The notes under the pieces were generated by a model that saw only the letters and a program-made list of their open reading frames with translations, did not search any database and was not told where the DNA came from. From Lachnospiraceae bacterium UBA6403 (GTDB taxonomy: Bacteria; Bacillota; Clostridia; Lachnospirales; Lachnospiraceae), in the NCBI GenBank assembly GCA_002437435.1, contig DJPV01000041.1:1-45984 (forward strand): a stretch of 45,984 nucleotides of DNA, read 5' to 3'. This document shows, one piece after another, positions 15,924 to 22,800 of this stretch. Each line of letters opens with the position of its first letter. The stretch's first letter is position 1. The translations under genes and the position numbers were made by a program.

Positions 15924-16202
15924 ATGTTTAATCTGGTAATGGGAATCATTATGATCGGAATCGGAACGATCTGTCTGGTAAAAGGTTGTGTAGGAACCTT
16001 AAGTCCTGTGCTGATCTTCTTTGGATGCTGTATGATCGTATTCGGCATTGTAGAGATCATCCGGTCAAAAGCTATCCGTAAACGTGAACAGCAGAGAAAA
16101 GACCATGAGATGGATGTCTACCTCAAAATGGCGGAGGAGATGGGCGTAGTCGTAAATCCCATCACCCACGAAATTGTCAAAAAAGAGGACGATAAGGCTT
16201 AA
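15924..16202 (+). CDS. Small two-helix membrane protein, unknown function
   Basis: 92 residues. Two hydrophobic segments (about 3-22 and 26-46) are followed by a strongly charged amphipathic helix (RKREQQRKDHEMD) and a short C-terminal tail. An AAAGGAAAG sequence overlapping the previous gene's end serves as RBS. The stop at 16200-16202 is followed about 4-12 nt later by structured repeat copy C on the same strand. No family recognised. Confidence 0.72.
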   Translation: MFNLVMGIIMIGIGTICLVKGCVGTLSPVLIFFGCCMIVFGIVEIIRSKAIRKREQQRKDHEMDVYLKMAEEMGVVVNPITHEIVKKEDDKA

Positions 16203-16213
16203 GTTAGACGGAC

Positions 16214-16360
16214 GAACTGGTCGATGGTTATACCTATTATTACGCAAGACGTTTGCACTCTATTCTCGCGTAACAGTGCTAAACTCCCACCTGCGGTGGA
16301 TCGTTAAGAACTGACGCGAGAAGAGGCTTGCTACATAATAGTATAACCATCGACCAGTTC
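16214..16360 (+). repeat. Structured intergenic repeat, copy C
   Basis: Perfect 20-bp outer stem, 16214-16233 with 16341-16360. It can be extended with gaps by AGAC at 16206-16209 and GTCT at 16366-16369. The core, about 16235-16340, begins TATTATTACGCAAG and ends CTTGCTACATAATA. Inner helices are TTCTCGCGT/ACGCGAGAA and the hairpin CACC/GGTG. These differ from copies A, B and D but keep pairing. It directly follows the stop of the small membrane protein gene on the same strand. Confidence 0.88.
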
Positions 16361-16479
16361 TGTTTGTCTGAATATGGTTATCGTCCTTTTTTGATAGTTT
16401 AATAAGTAGAACATCTATGAATAAAAGATAATAATATTAAAATAGAGCAAATCTTCCATGGTATTCTAAAAAGTAAATA

Positions 16480-16630
16480 TAAATAAAAGGCAACAGATAT
16501 TTTTGTGAAGCAAACCTGTTCTAACGTCGGTCCTTAACGAGTCACCGAACGGTGAGGAGTTTAGTACCGCTACGTTAGAATAGAGCGAGAGCGCTTTGCG
16601 TAACAAAGAGTATCTGTTGCCTTTTATTTA
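16480..16630 (-). repeat. Structured intergenic repeat, copy D
   Basis: Perfect 20-bp outer stem, 16480-16499 with 16611-16630. On the minus strand the core starts TTTGTTACGCAAAG and ends GTTTGCTTCACAAA, the most diverged ends of the four copies but still mutually paired. Inner helices are TTCTAACGT/ACGTTAGAA and the hairpin TCACC/GGTGA. It starts 21 nt after the stop of the minus-strand lipoprotein gene. Copies C and D face each other tail-to-tail across 119 nt of AT-rich sequence in which I see nothing else. Confidence 0.86.
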
Positions 16631-16651
16631 AAATACCAAAGAGTTAGTGGT

Positions 16652-17167
16652 TTACTTCAAGGTTGAGAAGTCAAATTCGGACACACCGGAGCCGGAGTTG
16701 GCCTTGTATACCTTGCCGGAGGTAGAATCTACATAGAAGTCGCCGATTTTCGAGTTATCAGATTTTCTGGTGTCGTGAAGCTCGAAGTGATAGCCCATGC
16801 TTCCGGAATTATAATCAGTAAGATCCTTGTCATTATTGCGGACTTCATAGTTCTTGGAGCCTCCGGGGATCTGATCCATGAAATACTTATAAGCATGGTC
16901 ATAAGTATCATAGTTACCGGTCAGAGCATCGGATACATCCTTTGCTGCATCATCTACGACATTACCTGCATCATCGATCATGTTACCGAGATCCTTACCT
17001 ACAGAACCTGTACCATTTGAGTTGTTTCCATTTTCTGTAGAATTGCTGTTCTCTGTGCTGCTTCCGGTTGTTGTACCGGTTGTTTCCGGGTTATTGTTTT
17101 CGCCACATGCAGTCAGGGCAAAAGACATGACAACCAGACATGCGCATAAAAGAAATGTTTTTTTCAT
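16652..17167 (-). CDS. Lipoprotein of unknown function
   Basis: 171 residues with a lipoprotein signal peptide: MKKTFLLCAC, hydrophobic core, lipobox LTAC. After the cysteine comes a low-complexity Asn/Ser/Thr/Gly linker of about 45 residues, then a globular part with YFMDQIPGGSKNYEVRNND and GDFYVDSTSGKVYKAN. I start it at 17167, where AAGGAG lies 10 nt upstream; a longer frame from 17212 would put a charged stretch before the signal peptide. It is probably anchored on the outer face of the membrane. It shares a 117-nt divergent intergenic region, with a 20-bp palindrome, with the deacetylase gene. Confidence 0.82.
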   Translation of the reverse strand: MKKTFLLCACLVVMSFALTACGENNNPETTGTTTGSSTENSNSTENGNNSNGTGSVGKDLGNMIDDAGNVVDDAAKDVSDALTGNYDTYDHAYKYFMDQIPGGSKNYEVRNNDKDLTDYNSGSMGYHFELHDTRKSDNSKIGDFYVDSTSGKVYKANSGSGVSEFDFSTLK

Positions 17168-17218
17168 TTTCTTTATTCTCCTTTTCCATTTGATAAAAAT
17201 AGTATCTGACATTTCCTG

Positions 17219-17238
17219 ATTTTTATTCGAATAAAAAT
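17219..17238. promoter_or_regulatory. Perfect 20-bp palindrome in divergent intergenic region
   Basis: ATTTTTATTCGAATAAAAAT reads the same on both strands and is flanked by further complementary bases (CCTGAT/ATCAG). It lies between the divergent lipoprotein and deacetylase genes, so a shared operator is plausible. An AT-rich cruciform of no function is the alternative. Confidence 0.45.
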
Positions 17239-17284
17239 ATCAGATCAGGAGTATAGATGTATAAAAAGTGGATGATCTTATAAT

Positions 17285-18151
17285 ATGAGAAAAAAGTCAA
17301 AAACGGTTTTATCCCACATAAAAGAGAGTGAAGCGTTAAAAGAATGTGATCAATTTTTTGCGGTTTACTGGCAGAATATAATTCTGGTTGCTGCACTGAT
17401 CGTATTTTTATTATTTACGGGAAAATTTATTATCGATCAGAAAGATAAATTTCTGGATCAGGACAGTGTGGCTGCCATGTCGTCAAAAACTGACAATGCA
17501 AATGAAAAAACAGAGTCACGAAAACGAGCGTATCTGACATTTGATGACGGACCTTCGGATCAGACAGGAGAGATCCTTGACATTTTGAAAGAATACAATG
17601 TGAAAGCTACGTTCTTTGTAATTGGAAGAGAGAAACGATATTATCCCATGTATAAACGGATCGTGGAGGAAGGACATACGCTGGCGGTTCATTCCTATTC
17701 CCATGAGTATAATACGATCTACGCAAGCTATGATAATTTCGTGAATGATGTTGAGGAATTAAGAAAATTATTGTATGATATTACAGGAGTAGACTGTCGG
17801 TATTACAGATTTCCGGGTGGAAGCTCAAACCGGGTCATGAAAGTATCGGTGGATGATCTCATTGACTATCTGGATTCAGCTGGAATGACATATTTTGACT
17901 GGAATGCATTGAACAATGATGCAGTGATTGCCGGACAGACACCGGATCAGCTTGTAAAGAATATAATGAAAGATGCATTGAATTATGATGATACGATCAT
18001 ATTGATGCATGATCTGGACTGCCGCCATGAGACGGTAGAATCTCTGCCCTCGTTGATCAAACAGTTAGAGGAACATGGATATGAGATTCTTCCGATTGAT
18101 GATGAGACTCCGCATATCCAGTATAAAAAGCATAAAGAGGCTAAAGAATGA
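17285..18151 (+). CDS. Membrane-anchored polysaccharide deacetylase
   Basis: NodB-homology carbohydrate esterase (CE4), which removes acetyl groups from peptidoglycan or other N-acetyl sugars outside the cell. Residues 1-50 hold one membrane anchor (NIILVAALIVFLLFTGKFII). The catalytic domain starts near residue 80 with YLTFDDGPSD (metal and base Asp pair). HSYSHEY gives the two metal His, RFPGGSSN follows, and LMHD holds the late His. At 288 residues it is complete. Its stop overlaps the folC ATG by 4 nt, so it is translated with the folate operon although the roles are unrelated. Confidence 0.9.
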   Translation: MRKKSKTVLSHIKESEALKECDQFFAVYWQNIILVAALIVFLLFTGKFIIDQKDKFLDQDSVAAMSSKTDNANEKTESRKRAYLTFDDGPSDQTGEILDILKEYNVKATFFVIGREKRYYPMYKRIVEEGHTLAVHSYSHEYNTIYASYDNFVNDVEELRKLLYDITGVDCRYYRFPGGSSNRVMKVSVDDLIDYLDSAGMTYFDWNALNNDAVIAGQTPDQLVKNIMKDALNYDDTIILMHDLDCRHETVESLPSLIKQLEEHGYEILPIDDETPHIQYKKHKEAKE

Positions 18152-19458
18152 CATACGAAGAAGCATATATATATATGAAAGAAGCAGGAAAAAGAGGCAG
18201 TATTTACGGAACAGCAACAGTAAAAGAGCTGCTTTTAAGACTGGAAAATCCACAGGATCAGGTTCCTGTCGTTCATATAGCCGGAACAAATGGAAAAGGT
18301 TCTATATTCGCATTTGTCGAACATATTCTGGAAGATGCAGGATATGCAGTCGGACGCTATATATCTCCAACGATCTTTACATATCTGGAACGGTTTCAGA
18401 TAAATGGACATTATATGGAAGAAAGGGAATTCGCACAGATCATGGAAACTGTGATTCCGGTCTGCGAGGAGATGGAGGCAGATGGGCTTCCGATTCCTAC
18501 TGTATTTGAGATTGAGACTGCGGTCGCGTTTCTGTATTTTATTCGGAAAAAAGCTGATATCGTTTTACTGGAAACCGGAATGGGAGGAGAGAACGATGCA
18601 ACAAATGTGGTGAAACAGCCTTATTGTACCGTGCTTGCGAGTATCAGCAGAGACCATATGCAGTTCCTTGGCGATACATTACAGGAGATTCTGGAACAGA
18701 AGATGGGAATCTTGCGTGAACAGGTTCCATGTGTGGCATATCCGATGCAGAATGAGATAAGACTAATATGGCTTGACAAATGTGAAAAAATGCTGATAGA
18801 GCCAATTATGGCAGACACAGCCCAGCTACAGATCACAGCTGAAGATCTGCATGGAAGCAGGTTTTGTTATAAAGGGCGGGAGTATGAGCTGGGAATTCCC
18901 GGAATATATCAGATCTATAACAGTATAACAGCCATTGAAGTATGTAATTGTATAAAGAAACAATATGATTTGAATAATGTGAATATAAAAAATGGTTTAA
19001 AAGCGACGATATGGGAAGGCAGATTCCAGAAGATTAAGGATGAGCCATTGACTTATATTGACGGAGCGCATAATGAAGGTGGCTGGAGAAGCCTCAGAGA
19101 GAATATCCGGACGTATTTTGCAGGACGGCCACTGATCTATGTCTGTGGGGTTCTGGCAGATAAAGAGTATGATAAGATGGTGGATATCATGGCATCATTT
19201 GCAAGCTATATCATAACGGTAACACCGGACAATCCGCGTGCACTTGACAAGAAGACTCTGGCGGACTGTTATCGTTCATATGGAAAACCAGTGGATACCG
19301 CAGATGATGTATTTGCGGCACAGAGACAGGCGGAAGCGCTGGCGGAAGAAATGAAAGATCCCGTGATCGTTGTATTTGGGTCGTTATCTTTTATAGGATC
19401 ATTGATACCACGGGTAAGTAGTGCGATAAAACAGGAGAGGGCTACAGAGAAGAAATGA
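18148..19458 (+). CDS. folC: Folylpolyglutamate synthase / dihydrofolate synthase
   Basis: Mur-ligase-fold enzyme that adds glutamate to dihydropteroate or folates. The ATP-binding P-loop is HIAGTNGKGS (about residues 46-55), TGMGGENDATN follows near 145-155, and DGAHNEGG lies near 310. The length of 436 residues is normal. AGAGG sits about 8 nt before ATG 18148, which overlaps the upstream gene's stop. The HD gene overlaps the folC stop by 4 nt. First gene of the folate cluster. Confidence 0.93.
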   Translation: MTYEEAYIYMKEAGKRGSIYGTATVKELLLRLENPQDQVPVVHIAGTNGKGSIFAFVEHILEDAGYAVGRYISPTIFTYLERFQINGHYMEEREFAQIMETVIPVCEEMEADGLPIPTVFEIETAVAFLYFIRKKADIVLLETGMGGENDATNVVKQPYCTVLASISRDHMQFLGDTLQEILEQKMGILREQVPCVAYPMQNEIRLIWLDKCEKMLIEPIMADTAQLQITAEDLHGSRFCYKGREYELGIPGIYQIYNSITAIEVCNCIKKQYDLNNVNIKNGLKATIWEGRFQKIKDEPLTYIDGAHNEGGWRSLRENIRTYFAGRPLIYVCGVLADKEYDKMVDIMASFASYIITVTPDNPRALDKKTLADCYRSYGKPVDTADDVFAAQRQAEALAEEMKDPVIVVFGSLSFIGSLIPRVSSAIKQERATEKK

Positions 19459-19940
19459 CGATGGACAGAGTCAACGCAATATTAGCAAATGAAGAATATA
19501 AAGACTGGATGGAGCAGATCCGGACATCCGAAAAAGATCGGAGATTCTGCTGTCACGGGATCGATCATTGTCTGGATGTAGCAAGGATCGGAATGCTGAT
19601 GAATCTGGAGGAGAAGTTAGGGCTGGAACCGGAGCTTATCTATGCAGCAGCATTACTACATGATATCGGGCGGGCGGTCAGCTATCAGACCAGCGAGGAG
19701 CATCATCTGGCAAGCGTCCGTAACAGCCGGAGTATTTTGCAGGCAACCGGATTTTCGGGGGAGGAAACAGAGCTGATCTTAGAAGCGATCAGCAAACATA
19801 ATACGACAGGGAAGGAAGCAGAGGGGCTTTCCTATATAATATACAGGGCAGACAAGCTTTCCAGACGTTGTTTTAACTGTGATGTCTATGACGAGTGTTA
19901 CTGGAAGGAAGACGAAAAGAACAAAGGAGTGGTTTACTGA
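19455..19940 (+). CDS. HD domain hydrolase within the folate operon
   Basis: 161 residues. The HD superfamily signature is clear: HGIDHCLDVARI (first His), ALLHDIGR (HD pair), SEEHHLASVRNS, and YRADKLSR (late Asp). The C-terminal tail FNCDVYDECYW holds two cysteines. It is placed between folC and folP with 4-nt and 1-nt overlaps, so its expression is tied to folate synthesis. folE is not in this cluster, and bacteria often lack a defined phosphatase for dihydroneopterin triphosphate. A role there is possible but is only inference from context. Confidence 0.85.
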   Translation: MTMDRVNAILANEEYKDWMEQIRTSEKDRRFCCHGIDHCLDVARIGMLMNLEEKLGLEPELIYAAALLHDIGRAVSYQTSEEHHLASVRNSRSILQATGFSGEETELILEAISKHNTTGKEAEGLSYIIYRADKLSRRCFNCDVYDECYWKEDEKNKGVVY

Positions 19941-20746
19941 TGATTATAGGGAACAAAGAATTTAAACTGGATGAAAAACCATATGTAATGGGAATTTTAA
20001 ATGTAACACCGGATTCTTTCTCCGATGGAGGAACACATAATAAATTCGATGATGCATTATATGCCGCAGAGCAGATGATAAATGATGGTGCGGATATTAT
20101 AGATGTAGGTGGAGAATCAACCAGACCGGGCTATACTCTGATCTCCGATGAGGAGGAGATCGGACGTGTTGTTCCTGTGATCGAGGCAATCCGGGAACGG
20201 TTTGATACCGTGATCTCACTGGATACCTACAAGGCAGGCGTCGCAGAAGCTGGAATTCGGGCGGGCGCTGATCTGATCAATGATATCTGGGGTTTTAAAT
20301 GGGATGGTAAGATGGCGGAAGTTGTAGCTGCCCATGATGTAGCATGCTGTCTGATGCATAACAGAAAGGTGACGGATTATACCGATTATCTGAATGATGT
20401 CGTAAAAGATCTGGATGAATCCGTTCAGATGGCATTTGATGCAGGTGTGAAGAAGGAGAAGATCATGGTAGATCCGGGAATCGGATTTGCAAAGAGTTTA
20501 GAACAGAATCTTACTCTGATGAATCATCTGGAGCTTTTACACAAATGGGATCTTCCGATCCTTCTTGGTACTTCCAGAAAATCGATGATCGGGCTGACTC
20601 TCGATCTTCCTGTTACAGAGCGGGAAGAAGGCACGATCGCGACATCTGTAATGGGTCTTATGAAAGGGTGTCAGTTCTTTCGTGTGCATAATGTAAAGGG
20701 AAATGTACGTGCACTTCAGATGACATGGGCGATCATGCATAGTTAA
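19940..20746 (+). CDS. folP: Dihydropteroate synthase
   Basis: Joins 6-hydroxymethyl-dihydropterin pyrophosphate and p-aminobenzoate; target of sulfonamides. Signature 1 is GILNVTPDSFSDGG, signature 2 is DIIDVGGESTRPGY, then DPGIGFAKSLEQN and LGTSRKSMIG. I start at ATG 19940, overlapping the previous stop by one base, because AAGGAG at 19924-19929 fits it. An earlier in-frame start inside the HD gene would add 15 unrelated residues. The product is 268 residues, normal for the family. Confidence 0.95.
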   Translation: MIIGNKEFKLDEKPYVMGILNVTPDSFSDGGTHNKFDDALYAAEQMINDGADIIDVGGESTRPGYTLISDEEEIGRVVPVIEAIRERFDTVISLDTYKAGVAEAGIRAGADLINDIWGFKWDGKMAEVVAAHDVACCLMHNRKVTDYTDYLNDVVKDLDESVQMAFDAGVKKEKIMVDPGIGFAKSLEQNLTLMNHLELLHKWDLPILLGTSRKSMIGLTLDLPVTEREEGTIATSVMGLMKGCQFFRVHNVKGNVRALQMTWAIMHS

Positions 20747-20852
20747 TAAGGTCAATAATAGAAAATGAAGCGGTGCTAAATTTTTCAATGACAGAAGAAA
20801 GTTTTCATTAAATAAAAATGATGAGGTTTGATCAACAGACAGGAGGCGTCAG

Positions 20853-21677
20853 ATGGATAGAATCAGCATAAAGGGACTGGAAATATTTGCCAATCATGGA
20901 GTCTTTAAAGAAGAAAATGTACTTGGACAGAAATTTATAATTAATATTGATATGTATACATCTACCAGAGCGGCAGGAATCCGGGATGATCTGAAACTTT
21001 CCATTGATTATGGAGCAATCTGTAATCTGGTCGAAAAGACGATGAAAGAGCATACGTATAAGCTGATCGAGGCAGTTGCAGAAGAAGTAGCAGCGAATAT
21101 CCTTCTGTCATATCCAACGATGTCTGAGGTTGAAGTAGAGGTAGAGAAGCCGTGGGCACCGGTATTGATGCCGCTTCAGACAGTATCTGTAAAGATACGA
21201 AGAAAGAGACATGTTGCTTATCTGGGACTTGGATCAAATATAGGCGATCGGGAATCTTATCTGGATTTTGCTATTGATGAACTGAATAAAGATGAATATA
21301 CAAAGGTGACAAAGGTTTCGGATTTTATAGAGACAGAACCATATGGCGGAGTGGAACAGGATGATTTCTTAAATGGATGTATTGAGGTGGAGACACTTCA
21401 TTCACCGGATGAACTGCTGCATCTGATCAATGCGATCGAGAAGGATGCCGGCAGGGAACGCCTTATCCACTGGGGACCAAGAACGTTGGATATCGATATT
21501 CTTTTGTATGACGATCTGGTCTGCGATGAGGAAAATCTCCATATCCCGCATATAGAGATGTGCAGGCGGGAATTTGTATTAGAACCGTTGTCCAATATAG
21601 CAGGTTATAAGAGACACCCGGTCAATGGGAAAACGATCCGGGAGCTGCTTGACGAACTGACACAGAACGAGGAATAA
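20853..21677 (+). CDS. folK: Bifunctional dihydroneopterin aldolase / HPPK (FolB-FolK fusion)
   Basis: Residues 1-118 are dihydroneopterin aldolase (DRISIKGLEIFANHGVFKEE, later KPWAPV). Residues 125-274 are 6-hydroxymethyl-dihydropterin pyrophosphokinase (LGLGSNIGDRESYL, GPRTLDIDILLYDD, PHIEMCRREFVL). Such fusions are common in clostridia. AGGAGG precedes the ATG. A 106-nt gap separates it from folP, with no terminator that I can see. With folC and folP it covers most late folate steps; folE is elsewhere or absent. Confidence 0.94.
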   Translation: MDRISIKGLEIFANHGVFKEENVLGQKFIINIDMYTSTRAAGIRDDLKLSIDYGAICNLVEKTMKEHTYKLIEAVAEEVAANILLSYPTMSEVEVEVEKPWAPVLMPLQTVSVKIRRKRHVAYLGLGSNIGDRESYLDFAIDELNKDEYTKVTKVSDFIETEPYGGVEQDDFLNGCIEVETLHSPDELLHLINAIEKDAGRERLIHWGPRTLDIDILLYDDLVCDEENLHIPHIEMCRREFVLEPLSNIAGYKRHPVNGKTIRELLDELTQNEE

Positions 21678-21778
21678 ATTGGGCAAAATAAGCATATATG
21701 TCTGAGTATATTTGCACAGTTTGGATATTATAGAAAGGCTGCAGGCAAAAATGTCCTGTATTTGGAGCAGATAAAACG

Positions 21779-22768
21779 ATGGATAAATATAACATGGAAG
21801 ATTTACGGGCAGTAGAAGAACAGATCGCAACACTTGTGAAGAAGAGAGAACAGATACTGGCAGGTATGGCAGAAGAGAATAAGAAGCTGACAAATGACAG
21901 CCCGCTTGCGACCTGCGATGAAATGAAAGATTTTACCTGTGTGAAGAAATTAGAGGTAGATAAGGATACCGTTGTCTGTTATCAGGGTGTTCCGGGAGCC
22001 TATAGCCAGCAGGCGATGTTTAAGTTTTTTGGAAAAGAGATTCAGAATATCAATGTGCCGGATTTTGGGGATGTGATCGAGATGGTGAAGAACGGAAAGG
22101 CAGACTATGGTGTATTGCCGATCGAGAACTCTTCAGCCGGATTTGTAAATGGAATCTATGATATAGTAGGAGACAATGATGTGACTATCGTCGGAGAGGA
22201 AGAAGTTCATGTAGCACATGCATTAATGGGAGTGCCGGGCAGTGATCTTTCCCAGATCAGGACTGTGTATTCACATACACAGGGATTACTTCAGTGTACA
22301 CATTATCTGAATCGGAAACCGTGGAAACAGTGCAGTGTCGCAAATACAGCAGTAGCAGCAGTTAAGGTTATTGAAGAAGGAGATAAGACACAGGCAGCAA
22401 TCGCAAGTGAGCTTGCAGCAGAAATTTACGGGCTTCAGATCCTTGCAAAAGACATTGTGAACAATGATAACAATACGACTCGATTTATAATCCTTTCAAA
22501 ACAGAAAATCTTTGTGGAAAAGGCTGAAAATATAAGTATCCGCTTTTCCTTACCGGATGAAAGTGGTACACTTTACAATATATTGAGCCATATTAATCTG
22601 AACGGAATTAATATGACAAGCATCGAATCAAGACCACTGACAGGAAGAAAGTGGGAATATTCCTTTTTTGTTACGATGGAGGGCAGCCTGTTAGATCCAA
22701 GAACGAGGCATGCGTTGCAGGGGATCTGCGAAGATGCGATGGATTTTCGACTGATCGGAACATATTAG
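21779..22768 (+). CDS. pheA: Prephenate dehydratase with vestigial chorismate mutase helix
   Basis: Converts prephenate to phenylpyruvate for phenylalanine synthesis. The PDT domain starts near residue 65 (VCYQGVPGAYSQQAM) and includes PIENSSAG and the catalytic TRF (NNTTRFIIL). An ACT regulatory domain follows with the phenylalanine-binding ESRP. The N terminus (EDLRAVEEQIATLVKKREQI) looks like helix 1 of an AroQ chorismate mutase, but helices 2 and 3, present in the usual bifunctional clostridial enzyme of about 375 residues, are missing. This protein is 329 residues, so mutase activity is unlikely. GGAG at about 21759 lies somewhat far upstream of ATG 21779. Confidence 0.9.
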   Translation: MDKYNMEDLRAVEEQIATLVKKREQILAGMAEENKKLTNDSPLATCDEMKDFTCVKKLEVDKDTVVCYQGVPGAYSQQAMFKFFGKEIQNINVPDFGDVIEMVKNGKADYGVLPIENSSAGFVNGIYDIVGDNDVTIVGEEEVHVAHALMGVPGSDLSQIRTVYSHTQGLLQCTHYLNRKPWKQCSVANTAVAAVKVIEEGDKTQAAIASELAAEIYGLQILAKDIVNNDNNTTRFIILSKQKIFVEKAENISIRFSLPDESGTLYNILSHINLNGINMTSIESRPLTGRKWEYSFFVTMEGSLLDPRTRHALQGICEDAMDFRLIGTY

Positions 22769-22800
22769 GATAGAGAAAAAGAAGTGAGGTGTATGGGAGT

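Noticed and set aside
11140..16630. CRISPR array, tRNA-like sequences or an IS with transposase for the repeats
   Set aside because: There is no regular repeat-spacer pattern, no tRNA cloverleaf and no coding capacity. The copies are only about 150 nt and differ in their outer arms, unlike IS ends.
19895..19939. Upstream start for folP inside the HD gene
   Set aside because: It would add 15 unconserved residues, whereas AAGGAG fits ATG 19940.
22789..22800. GTG start of ppx four codons upstream
   Set aside because: Possible, but ATG 22801 begins right at the conserved segment and has GTGAGG at an acceptable distance; the difference is only four residues.
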